Assembly: GCA_035772405.1 (NCBI GenBank)
Contig: JAYKKM010000439.1
Location: 5,956,001-6,020,000 of the forward strand
Reading direction: 5' to 3'
DNA length: 64,000 nucleotides
DNA from: Chrysogorgia sp. JL179-B06
Lineage: Eukaryota; Cnidaria; Anthozoa; Scleralcyonacea; Chrysogorgiidae
The notes under the pieces were generated by a model that saw only the letters and a list, made by a program, of their open reading frames with translations, was not told the origin of the DNA and did no database searches. Numbering within the stretch: position 1 is the stretch's first letter; the number at the start of each line of letters is the position of its first letter. Shown in pieces: positions 27,702 to 36,136 of this stretch. Position numbers and translations under genes: made by a program.

Positions 27702-28304
27702 ATGGACACTCCATTCAACATGATGATCGTAGGTCCAACCTACTGTGGAAAGACCTACTACCTTCTCGAGATGTTGGAGAAGAGACTCAAAGGAATATTT
27801 GACTACGTTGTTCTCCTTTGTCCCACCATCCTCTGGAACACGACCTACCACAATTGGAGGTACTACCACGACGAGGACTTTGTCGTTCTCCCCGTGGAGC
27901 AAGAAAACGTGAACGATATGCTGAAGTACGTGGTCGACACGTACACCGACACAAACACACTGATTATTCTCGACGATTGCGCAAGCGGACAAGACGTGAA
28001 GAACAGGACGAGCGAGCTGGTGAAACTGGGTTACTCTGGTCGCCACTATGGGTTATCCACCATTGTGCTAACCCAGCAGATGACCAGCATCGCGAAACCC
28101 TACCGAGAGAACATCTCGAGAATCACGAGCTTCCACAACACGAACCGAAAAGACATGCTGGAGCTGATCAACGACTACCTGAACGGTGTTTCCAAGGAGG
28201 ATGTAGCGTGGATCACAAAAGAGCTAAGGGAGAAAAAACACGCGTGTTTGGAGATCAACCTTAGACATCCCTACGGACACGAAGTTATTTCTCCACCACA
28301 ATAA
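27702..28304 (+). CDS. ATP: Genome-packaging ATPase (A32/FtsK-HerA type)
   Basis: The protein has 200 residues. The Walker A loop is G-P-T-Y-C-G-K-T (11-18) and Walker B is T-L-I-I-L-D-D (86-92). A following L-T-Q-Q-M (sensor region) is typical of A32-like viral packaging ATPases. It would pump the linear genome into the capsid. It directly follows the capsid gene with only 2 bp between, as expected for co-regulated late genes. Confidence 0.93.
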   Translation: MDTPFNMMIVGPTYCGKTYYLLEMLEKRLKGIFDYVVLLCPTILWNTTYHNWRYYHDEDFVVLPVEQENVNDMLKYVVDTYTDTNTLIILDDCASGQDVKNRTSELVKLGYSGRHYGLSTIVLTQQMTSIAKPYRENISRITSFHNTNRKDMLELINDYLNGVSKEDVAWITKELREKKHACLEINLRHPYGHEVISPPQ

Positions 28305-28307
28305 AGA

Positions 28308-28763
28308 ATGAACCCCGAAGACTTGGTGAACAACGATGCGGAGGAGAAGACGAACCCTGCGGACGACGTCGCGAAAGACGTGGATAAGAAGAGAGAGGAA
28401 CTCCTTCTTCTCGCGAGCGATGGCGAGATCAAAAAGACTGAGGCGTACGTTAGGAAGGCTAACGCGAAAACCATTCTGAAACTATACGCAGAGTATGAAG
28501 CCAATGCACTAGAGAAGAGTACTGAGCTCTTGTGTGACTTGTTTTTGTCAAAGTTTTCCGCAATGATGGGTGGACTCGACGCGGTGGAGAAGCCAGAGGA
28601 GATGGAGAAAGAGCTGAAACGCGACCCTTATCTCAACAAGGATCTGAGAAAACTCATGTCTTACATTACACCCATGATCCCATTCCTTGGACTTTTGTCT
28701 GGTGGACTCACAGTGGGAACACACGTGTATGGCCACAAAAAGAAGGAGGACGAACCGATTTAA
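28308..28763 (+). CDS. Small C-terminally anchored protein of unknown function
   Basis: This 151-residue protein is highly charged and helical in the first 115 residues (K-K-R-E-E-L-L-L-L-A, K-L-Y-A-E-Y-E-A-N-A-L-E-K), with one hydrophobic segment at about 119-139 and a basic-acidic tail. The start follows AATAAAGA, in which the TAA is the stop of the ATPase gene, so the genes share the signal. Its position next to ATPase and capsid genes suggests a virion component. Family not recognised. Confidence 0.7.
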   Translation: MNPEDLVNNDAEEKTNPADDVAKDVDKKREELLLLASDGEIKKTEAYVRKANAKTILKLYAEYEANALEKSTELLCDLFLSKFSAMMGGLDAVEKPEEMEKELKRDPYLNKDLRKLMSYITPMIPFLGLLSGGLTVGTHVYGHKKKEDEPI

Positions 28764-28786
28764 AAGGGACGTGTCTCGTAGTAAAC

Positions 28787-29395
28787 ATGAACGAGCTGGG
28801 ACCAACGACTATTAAGCTAGAGAAAAAATACACGTCTGGATTCTCTCTCTTTGACCAAGCTTTGCTCGAGTATAATGCAAGAACCTCAGACCAGGGAGAG
28901 AGAAGCGACTGTCTCCACGAGTCTCGAGAAGAGTACCACAATTTCACAATGGTTTGTGTTGAGTGTGGACTCGTTCTACCGCGTACGAGGGAAGACCCTG
29001 TGCACATCCCTTTGAACCACGAGACGTACGGCATGAACAACATTAGGAGTTACAGAAGAGACTCTCGCTGGGCAAACTCAGGCAATCGCCTCGCGAGTTT
29101 CGACAATCTATTGGCGAAAGTGAGAAAAAAGATCGACATTAGCGACCACATCCTCTCCAACGTGACGAGTGACTTTTGCGCTTTGGAGAGAGAATTCAGC
29201 GATGGGAACGACGCAAACAAGAGATTCTTCAACGTCAACTTTGTCTTGCAGAGACTCTTGGAACGCTACGGCGTGCACGTGGGAAGAGAACAGGGCGTGA
29301 AAACCCCAAAGAAGAACGACAGGATCGACGAGTTTAACAGGTGTTTTAATAAATGGCTGAGCTATCATGGAACAAGTACCACGACAACCTTCTGA
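28787..29395 (+). CDS. Zinc-ribbon protein resembling viral late transcription factors
   Basis: The protein has 202 residues. C42, H44, C57 and C60 in D-C-L-H-E and M-V-C-V-E-C-G-L-V-L form a zinc ribbon whose second half reads like that of TFIIB and of viral late transcription factors (CxxCGLV). It is followed by R-S-Y-R-R-D-S-R-W and a helical region with F-V-L-Q-R-L-L-E-R-Y-G, comparable in order to VLTF3-like proteins of large DNA viruses ('Y.R..hF...L', then a helical core). A virus-encoded late transcription factor would fit the promoter motifs seen throughout the element. The assignment is by motif only. The last 43 bp overlap the next gene. Confidence 0.6.
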   Translation: MNELGPTTIKLEKKYTSGFSLFDQALLEYNARTSDQGERSDCLHESREEYHNFTMVCVECGLVLPRTREDPVHIPLNHETYGMNNIRSYRRDSRWANSGNRLASFDNLLAKVRKKIDISDHILSNVTSDFCALEREFSDGNDANKRFFNVNFVLQRLLERYGVHVGREQGVKTPKKNDRIDEFNRCFNKWLSYHGTSTTTTF

Positions 29396-30081
29396 AAAAG
29401 TGGGCGGAGATGTCGAAGACCTACTCGATAATGCACTCCCTTTGTGCCCAGTACTACTCGAAATGGCACGACAGACTGGGTATCCCGGTTGTTGTCCTTG
29501 GGGGTGTGACTGCCTCGTCGATCTTCTCTTCAGCTTCTCCGCAGGAAGACTACCATAGGATATGGACTTATGTCAACGGTGTTTTGGCGTTGGTCGTAGC
29601 GGCGTTAGCTGGAGTCAACAACTTTTTGGGTACGGTTGAAAAGACAACGAAGCACCAAAACGCGTCGTTCAAGTACACCAAAATTGCGTTGGACATCGAC
29701 ACACTTCTCTCCTTTAGACAGGACGAGCGTCCTTTCACCCCACAGGAGTTCATACAGTCAAAGAAGCACGAGATGCTCGAGATTCGAGAGAACGTACCGG
29801 AGGTTTTACCTCGGGTAATGGATGACTATCTGAGAAGGCTGGACAGGTCTCTGACGAACACAAAGTCAAAGGTGAATACCTACGTTGTGTCTGGGGGTAG
29901 CCAATCGTCTGAAGATAGTGTCGATGGAGTTAAACCATCCTTGGAGAACGTCGAACGGGGAAGAAAGGCGAGCGTGGCGCATTTGGCTGACTTTTCGGAT
30001 AAGAAATCATCAGCGGTGGTCGCCGCCAGCGAGAGGATGCAGACGATCCACAGTGACAGTGAGGAGGAGGAGGGAAAGTAG
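29353..30081 (+). CDS. SLATT-like two-transmembrane protein
   Basis: The protein has 242 residues. A helix containing M-H-S-L-C-A-Q-Y-Y-S-K-W-H-D-R-L precedes a first membrane helix (about 43-62, I-P-V-V-V-L-G-G-V-T-A-S-S-I-F) and, after a short loop, a second (about 71-93, ending L-A-G-V-N-N-F-L). Then comes V-E-K-T-T-K-H-Q-N-A-S-F-K-Y, the 'kaekH..as..y' helix. This order is characteristic of SLATT domains, known as pore-forming effectors in bacterial conflict systems and present in some eukaryotes and large viruses. The C-terminal 70 residues are disordered and end acidic. ATG follows TTAATAA. It ends before a hairpin. Confidence 0.7.
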   Translation: MAELSWNKYHDNLLKKWAEMSKTYSIMHSLCAQYYSKWHDRLGIPVVVLGGVTASSIFSSASPQEDYHRIWTYVNGVLALVVAALAGVNNFLGTVEKTTKHQNASFKYTKIALDIDTLLSFRQDERPFTPQEFIQSKKHEMLEIRENVPEVLPRVMDDYLRRLDRSLTNTKSKVNTYVVSGGSQSSEDSVDGVKPSLENVERGRKASVAHLADFSDKKSSAVVAASERMQTIHSDSEEEEGK

Positions 30082-30101
30082 AGGCCTGGTCACATAGTGA
30101 A

Positions 30102-30128
30102 AAGCCCTTACCAGTGTGGTAAGGGCTT
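30102..30128. terminator. Hairpin between convergent SLATT-like and 104-residue genes
   Basis: AAGCCCTTACCA-GTG-TGGTAAGGGCTT is a perfect 12-bp stem with a 3-nt loop, 20 bp after one stop and 15 bp before the other, so it can end transcripts from both strands. Confidence 0.75.
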
Positions 30129-30143
30129 GTAAGCGTTAGGGAA

Positions 30144-30458
30144 CTAGTCATCTGTCAAAGCGGACTCGGCGAACTCAGTCAACGTTTCAGAAACTATCTC
30201 GAGTGATATCATCAACTCAACAACTAACTCGTTTTCGTCTAGTGCTACAATCTCTTTCACCATTCCACGCAGTATCGCGCGAGCGTCTCGCATCAAAGAG
30301 TCAATGCAGGCGAGCCCTAACCTTAGGTGCCCTTGGTCTGTGATCTCTTCGTTCGCGGGCCCCAAGTTGTCGGGAGTCTCTTCGTTTATGTCATTACTTG
30401 TGATCACTATCATATTTGCCTGTTGTGGTGAGACGTCTCTCTCTTTTTTCATTTCCAA
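30144..30458 (-). CDS. Small acidic protein of unknown function
   Basis: This 104-residue protein has no membrane segment. An N-terminal extension is followed by helices with regularly spaced leucines and isoleucines (C-I-D-S-L-M-R-D-A-R-A-I-L, L-V-V-E-L-M-I-S-L-E-I-V) in an acidic background. I recognise no family. It is the only leftward gene at the right end and is convergent with the SLATT-like gene across a hairpin. Being next to the right terminal repeat, it may be driven from there. Confidence 0.6.
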   Translation of the reverse strand: MEMKKERDVSPQQANMIVITSNDINEETPDNLGPANEEITDQGHLRLGLACIDSLMRDARAILRGMVKEIVALDENELVVELMISLEIVSETLTEFAESALTDD

Positions 30459-30580
30459 AACTGAAACGTCAACAACCGCTGACCAAAGTTCTCGTTCTCG
30501 AGGAGGAGGAGGAGGAGATTCTCTAAAAGACTAAAGATCAAATTTCGATTTCAAAAAATCGGGACGAGGTTTCGCGAGCG

Positions 30581-30830
30581 ACCGCTGACCAAAGTTTTGA
30601 TTGACAATCAAAAAGAGAAAGGGGGTGGGGCGTCGAGAGAATGAAAAGTCCCGTCTAATTTCCTTGATAACTTATTGGAGAATCTCTTACTCGAGAAATG
30701 ACATAAAACTGAGGGGGGTTAATGGCGGAGTGACTATTTAATCAGGGTTTAATCAGGGGAAATAAAGTGGTACTCGAGAAATGGGAAAACGGGGGGGGAT
30801 TTGAGCTAGAACCCGCCTTTTTACACTACT
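30581..30830 (-). repeat. Right terminal inverted repeat of the Polinton
   Basis: It reads, reversed, AGTAGTGTAAAAAGG..., then TGATTAAACCCTGATTAAAT, GTCACTCCGCC, GGAAATTAGACGGGACTTTT, and ends CTTTGGTCAGCGGT. A single unit is present. ACCGCTGACCAAAGTT also occurs about 110 bp further in (about 30,476-30,491), which hints at an older, mostly deleted second unit. Confidence 0.9.
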
Positions 30831-30836
30831 CATTTA
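30831..30836. repeat. Right target-site duplication CATTTA
   Basis: A perfect copy of 13,810-13,815, directly after the terminal ACTACT. Confidence 0.9.
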
Positions 30837-32060
30837 TTATACCTTGGATTTGCATTTCATTAGGTTAAACCAATGCTATTTCATCTGACTATATTTTGCA
30901 TGTAGCGACCATAAAATCACAATGTGGTCCAATTATACAAACAATTTATTCATGGCTACATGTTTTCAAAAGCTATCTTAGATGGCACCTGCATATCTTC
31001 CCTTTTATGAAACAACAACAGGTGACTATTAGAATATGCTAATGTCCTTTAATGTCCTTTTTTAACGATAATCTTTCGCAATATTTTACAGTTAGTTATC
31101 TCCAATGAATTGTTGTTTAAGCACCTAGTAGTGCAAGAATATGTCACACCGGTCTCGTTAGGGTAATATGTTTTTTGAAGGACAATATCAGAATATATGT
31201 TTGTCGTGTTAAGTCTAGCAATTTTGAAATTTGCATATTCTTAAAAGCAGGCTACATTGCCGTTGAATACATTGATCTTATTTCAAAATAGCTTTTAGCA
31301 AATCATCATATCAGCCCTAAACTTACCAAACGAGAATTATTTACAGACATATTTATCATATCAAAGTAGAACATTTACAAAATGTTCAAAGAGCTTTGTC
31401 CTGACATATAGTATTGTCGCTTTTGAAAATCAACCGTGCATATAATATATTGTTAATCACTGAGGTAAAAGATTTTATATTCGAGAGAGATTTTATAACC
31501 AAGAGATGAAACCGAACTAATCGACGACCGATGAAATACACATACACAACGGTAATGATAAACGGCTTTGAGGAACAAAGATTATAATTCGAGGAATTAT
31601 TTGGCTATATTATTGCTTCAACAAGATATTGGTTATTGGCTGACTATATAATGCCCTCTATTATTGCTTTTCTATTTTTGACAACATATTACAGAGAATT
31701 TTAAGAATATTTGTTAAGAGATGAATTGAATGAGGTTTAAAGTAAAATATCACTGGCTTTAGTTGAATAATATAGTAACAACATCAGTATTTACCAAATC
31801 TATTATGCATTCACAAAATTGTCATAAGCAAGCGCATGTATAAAAACAACATGCACGAATGTGCTCAGTCAGGTTTGTTGGTATGCCTAATGTGATAATA
31901 AATATCCAAGGCAAGCTATCTATTACGACTAACATATTCTACATGTAGAAGATATAAACTAATTGAACTTCTTATAGCTAAAGTGTTAATTATCATATGG
32001 GTGAAAAATAGTAGACGCCACGAGTTTGTTTCAAAGTCCTTCATGCGTGTTTTCGCCATT
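30837..32060. other. AT-rich intergenic sequence, no feature seen
   Basis: No convincing gene, repeat or transposon end. Unannotated host DNA between the Polinton and the tropomyosin-like gene; part may be the latter's 3' region. Confidence 0.6.
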
Positions 32061-32067
32061 CCTCAAG

Positions 32068-32811
32068 CTATATATCATGAATTCCTTCAAATTCGTTCTC
32101 CAGATCTTGTATTTTTTCTTTGCTCCGTGCAACGTCATTCGTTAACCCATCGCGATATCGCTTTAAGGTTTTCTGTTTTGCTCTCTTTTCCTCTTCCAAG
32201 CTCGTCAATTGCTTGATTTGATCATTGAGGAAGTTAATCTTTTCTTTAAAGTCATCTTCTTTCTCAGATAATTCATTCACTCGGTTTTCATGACCATTCG
32301 TCTTAATAACCATGTTGTCTAATTCGTTCTGTAACTCGGTAGCTTTCTCTGTCGCTTTGCTAACTGTTTCTTCAACTCGTTTTAATTCATTATCCAGTAC
32401 TTTCTCACGCAAGGCGGCTTCTTTATATTTTTTTTCCTTCTCGTCTTTGTCGAACTGGACGAGCTTTGATGTAGATTCCAACTCTTGCGATTTTTCATAA
32501 CCTTCTTCTTCCTTAGCTGCGAGAAGTTTTCGGGTGCTTTCAGACACTTCTGAACGGGTGGAATTCTCGTCTAATTGGTTGGCGAGATCGTCTTGTTTAC
32601 CATGCAACTGCTGCACCTTGGCCTTGAGAGTTTCAACACTATTTGTCAGCGACTTAGAATTGGTTTCGTTGGTAAGTTGTCGCGACAAAGCATTTACAAG
32701 TTCTGCCTTAGCATAGCTCTCACGTTCTTCAGTTTCGTCAATTTTGGATTTCATGTCGGCTATTCGCTGCTTGATGTTGTCTAATGATCGTGTACGCTTG
32801 CCATTACTCAT
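32068..32811 (-). CDS. Tropomyosin-like coiled-coil protein, single exon
   Basis: This 247-residue protein is an uninterrupted alpha-helical coiled coil of heptads from about residue 10 to the end, with no proline. The segment K-Y-K-E-A-A-L-R-E-K-V-L-D-N-E-L-K-R-V-E-E, then S-K-A-T-E-K-A-T-E-L-Q-N-E-L, parallels the tropomyosin region 'kYeEvarKlv.iE.eLerAEeRae..e.k..eLeeEL'. Tropomyosins of cnidarians are of about this length. It would stabilise actin filaments. The frame is complete with ATG and stop and has no intron, so it could be a natural single-exon gene or a retrocopy; no poly-A tail is evident. Other coiled-coil families remain possible. Confidence 0.65.
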   Translation of the reverse strand: MSNGKRTRSLDNIKQRIADMKSKIDETEERESYAKAELVNALSRQLTNETNSKSLTNSVETLKAKVQQLHGKQDDLANQLDENSTRSEVSESTRKLLAAKEEEGYEKSQELESTSKLVQFDKDEKEKKYKEAALREKVLDNELKRVEETVSKATEKATELQNELDNMVIKTNGHENRVNELSEKEDDFKEKINFLNDQIKQLTSLEEEKRAKQKTLKRYRDGLTNDVARSKEKIQDLENEFEGIHDI

Positions 32812-32819
32812 TTTCGTTT

Positions 32820-34285
32820 TCTTTGACTGACAACGCGGTCTTGAGGACTATAGATACTAATGGTCCAGGTGGGTTTGAAACGAGACTCCAAGTTCCTTCG
32901 GTAACGACTTGTAAGATGGAGGAAATACCAACGATAGGTGGGAAAATTCCGTTTCGCCCCACAGTTCTCACACAACAAGCAGGAAAATAAGTGGGAGTGC
33001 TTGTATCCGTTGTACGTCACACACTCATATACGCATATAAAAAACATGTTAATTTTTTATAATATTCATGAAGCATTTCTATTTTTTTATTCTGTTTATT
33101 CCCAAAAATGGATAGGTACTTATGTAAGGAAGAGCAAATTGACATTGTCCTAGTTATACCAAAGACGAAAGTTACCAACCCTAAACCGCAAATAACCCTA
33201 AACCCCCCCATTGAGATATCGTCTTTAGCCACCAGCAACGAATTATGAATTAAGTTCTGACCAGATTTGAACGTTGCGACAATGAATCAATGATTGACTA
33301 ATTCAGATACGCTACGCTTTTAATATTAGCATAGTTATAAGATTTATATGTAAACAGCACAATTGGACGGACTTATCTTTAGAATATATAACATACATCA
33401 ACATAGAGCCACATATGGAATCTTCTATTTTAGTTCAATGTTCTATATATGAATGATTAATAATAATAATAATAAAATACATATTTCATACATGCAGGAT
33501 AACCTCGTCAGCGCCTATATTGGTGCTGTTATCAATGACGGACCTGATTATTAAATGGAATGATTAAAAGTCTGAATTGAAGATTACTCGCCCAAAATTT
33601 AACTTATAGCTGTAGCCAAAATAGAGCAGCCACCTGTTGGGATCGATGCGGAGAGATCATCGGTCAAAAATCGATCGTCGAAACAATAGCGTCCTACAGA
33701 ATTTCGTTGGATTTGCAGTATAGCCACTAACTCTGTCAGTTTAAACTAGAAAGCTTTCATTGGCTAAATTTCATTGTTTCATAAGACGTATATTAAAGAA
33801 TAATTAAAATATCCCAAACTGTTTAATTTCTGGATTTAGTATATACCAGCTAAAGCACTGAACAGAACAGTGGGAAAATCTACCATCGATTACTAAGAAA
33901 TAAATAACTTGTCATCCTAATCCTAACATTAATTATAATCCCAACCCTAATCCTAACCCTAATACTAAAATAAATATATATAAAAAATAAAGATCTTGAC
34001 AAGAGCTTTCTATCAATGTATAGTACATCATTTTAGGAGAAGTAGTTAAAAAGTTATAACTTCAAAATTATTTCTCAAATTTTAAAATATTTCTCCTTAG
34101 TTAGAAACATCGGAAATTTACACAACATAACATTTTCATGGGCTTTAATTTGATATATAGCAGAAGGTATTTAAAAGTTAAGGCTCAGATTAATGATAAA
34201 TATGCAATATTAAGCTAAATACAATTATCATGCGAAATTTAGAAGTTAAAAACATTTTCGTTAATGCTAATATATATGTTTATAT
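32820..34285. other. AT-rich intergenic sequence with telomere-like motifs
   Basis: No gene is supported. About 33,915-33,965 holds degenerate CCTAAY iterations (CCTAATCCTAACATT, CCAACCCTAATCCTAACCCT), and two AACCCTAA or ACCCTAAA motifs lie near 33,178-33,205. These resemble interstitial telomere-type sequence but are too degenerate to call. Confidence 0.5.
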
Positions 34286-34289
34286 ATAT

Positions 34290-34577
34290 AGGTTCTAAGG
34301 ATTTATGGTGAAGGAAAATTTCGAAATATTACTTGTAATATACCCAGAATCTAATTCCGGCATCACCACCAGTATACAGAACTCGTGACTAGGCTCTCGG
34401 CAACGGCTTCCGTAGCTCAGTGGTCAGAGCACTGCACTAGCATCGCAGGGTCGCGCGTTCACGATTCCAGCCGGAAGGCCTCTAAGTTGCATTTTTCGCA
34501 ACTGGTCCTGGTTTGGTCTTAAAATGTATATATCCCAACACTCGAAATTTGCCTTCACCATAAATCCTTAGAACCTG
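34290..34577. mobile_element. tRNA-derived SINE enclosed in short inverted repeats
   Basis: The outer arms AGGTTCTAAGGATTTATGGT (34,290) and its reverse complement (ending 34,576) continue into GAAGG..AAATTTCG / CGAAATTTGCCTTC. They enclose a tRNA-like head and a unique body, GGCCTCTAAGTTGCATTTTT and following. The body recurs at 55,771-55,832, so it is a dispersed family. Confidence 0.7.
34406..34479 (+). repeat. tRNA-like SINE head with pol III A and B boxes
   Basis: GCTTCCGTAGCTCAGTGGTC (A box TAGCTCAGTGGTCAGAGCA) and a B-box-like GTTCACGATTCC are present. The sequence folds partly as a tRNA with CTAGCAT as anticodon loop (AGC, alanine-like). The T loop has extra bases and the anticodon stem a mismatch, so this is a SINE promoter rather than a functional tRNA gene. 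Confidence 0.65.
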
Positions 34578-34599
34578 TAATTTAATCGAGTGAGATGCC

Positions 34600-34665
34600 A
34601 AATATTATATATATATATATTATATATAATTAAATATAATTAATATTATATATAATTGATCAAGA
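34600..34665. repeat. (TA)n-rich microsatellite
   Basis: TATATATAT with TATAATTAAA interruptions, separating the SINE from the Penelope 3' end. Confidence 0.8.
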
Positions 34666-34699
34666 TAACTTTTTAAAACAAACTTTAAATAATCTACGT

Positions 34700-36131
34700 T
34701 TAATCTACGTTTCGTGCTCTGCCCCTTTGTCAAGATACATGAGTTTACATGAGAGTTCGAGCACTTATATAACATAAAATACTAATTACAAAGTCAAATC
34801 AAGTAAAATCCCTAATATTCAGTACCCTATGGACAAATGAATTAAGTTTATAAGCCCAGAAAGCTTCTCTTCTGGTTGGTTCCCTAACATCCGTTTTATC
34901 AATTATTACCACTGTCTGCATTATCATTATAAACTCCTTCAGAAATGCGAGTATAAATGTTCCCCAGGAATCCCCCTCTGACCTCTACCATAATTCGTTG
35001 CACTACTTTTTATGGTTCTTAAATCGCTTCCTGTACTGTACTTCAGTCCTACATATACTTTACAGCATTTTTACAAATAATTAGATAAAGAACTCCTTTA
35101 TAATCACAATCAAACGTACAGTTGATCAGAAAAGAACGATCTTCGACGTCAAACGTACCATCCTTCTTTCACAAATTTACATAATTGACACCGTGATTTA
35201 CCATATTTCTTCATACCCTTGTCCAAATTATTCTCTCGCTTAACTTTAGATCTTACCATAGCATATTTCAAATTTCTCGGTCTTCTAAAAGCCACCATCG
35301 ACTTCTCACCGAAGACTTTTCTCATGCTCTCCGAGGCATGCAAAATAGGCCAAGCCGAATCTATAATTTTACTTAACCCTATAGTTTTACTTAAACCTTT
35401 ACTCTGATGAAGGGCTCCACTCGAAACGTCTGTATTTCGTCAATAAAAATCTTGGCAGTTTACCACCTAATTTCCACTTTGCTATTCTATCTTTACTGCT
35501 GGATTTCTTATTTCTATATCCTGACAAAGAAGGCTTTTACGACTTTTAGTTCTTGCTTTCGAACTCTGAGAATCAACAACCTTCGATTTAAAACCCCTCT
35601 TAATAAAATGACCATGAAGCTCTTTTAACCTTTCTTCAAAAATCTCATCCGAATCACAAATTCGTCTTATTCTTAAAGCTTGACGATATGGAATGCATGC
35701 CCGGTTTCACAAGCCTCGGATGACACGATCTATTATCTAAATACTGATGGGTATCCGTGGGTTTGGAATATACATCAGTAGATATCTTATTATCCCTAAG
35801 TTTAATACGAAATATTTTCATACGACCATTCCATGTATATTTTATCTATCATGATATGAATTTACATAATTTAAAAATTCCAAAAGAGTTCATTACGTCC
35901 ATGTAACCAAATAGTAAAAAAATGTTATCCAGGAAACGCAGCCATATCCAAGGATTCAAGTGACATTCCAGGAGCATCGTCCGCTCTAATTTGGATCCAT
36001 AAACATATTTGAAAATGATGGAGAAAACTTAGTTCCTATATCGCGGTTCCTAATTTCTGCCGGTAAAGTTTGCTGTAAAATTCGAAAAAATTATTTTCCA
36101 AAATTAATTTGGCTAATTCCACTAAATCTTT
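34700..36131 (-). pseudogene. Penelope-like element, 3' half (RT end and GIY-YIG), interrupted by BEL
   Basis: The minus strand from 36,131 downwards encodes degraded RT motifs (W-I-W-L-R-F-L-D-N-I-F-L-L-F, the decayed 'W.RfiDDiF.lw'), then V-A-F-R-R-P-R-N-L-K and a cysteine pair C-Q-L-C-K-F-V. In shifted frames the GIY-YIG domain follows: C-D-Y-K-G-V-L-Y-L-I-I-C-K, then D-K-T-D-V-R-E-P-T-R-R-E-A-F-W-A-Y-K-L ending at about 34,800. The 5' part of the same element is at 47,779-48,190, on the far side of the BEL insertion. Confidence 0.7.
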
Positions 36132-36136
36132 AGCTG
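36132..36136. repeat. Target-site duplication AGCTG (left) of the BEL element
   Basis: AGCTG directly flanks the LTR here and again at 47,774-47,778. Removing the BEL element restores one continuous Penelope sequence. Confidence 0.85.

Larger units (their letters stand above)
13816..30830. mobile_element. Complete Polinton/Maverick (virus-like self-synthesising transposon)
   Basis: The element is 17,015 bp, within the 15-20 kb range of Polintons. It starts AGTAGTGTAAAAAGG and ends with the exact inverse. It is flanked by a perfect CATTTA duplication and carries inverted repeats of about 210-250 bp. It encodes PolB, DDE integrase with chromodomain, double-jelly-roll major capsid protein, penton-like minor capsid protein and packaging ATPase, plus about fourteen further open frames, none broken by a visible stop or frameshift. 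Its base composition is clearly less AT-rich than the flanks. The ORFs are intact although the two TIRs differ at many positions. No adenain-like protease was found. Confidence 0.95.

Noticed and set aside
33915..33965. Interstitial telomere
   Set aside because: Only a few degenerate CCTAAY units; insufficient to distinguish from chance AT-rich sequence.
34406..34479. Functional tRNA-Ala(AGC) gene
   Set aside because: T loop has extra bases, the anticodon stem has a mismatch and the sequence continues into a repeated SINE body.
35400..35430. Second Penelope terminal motif (GATGAAGGGCTCCACTCGAAACG) on the plus strand
   Set aside because: Lies inside the coding region of the minus-strand Penelope; likely a coincidental resemblance.
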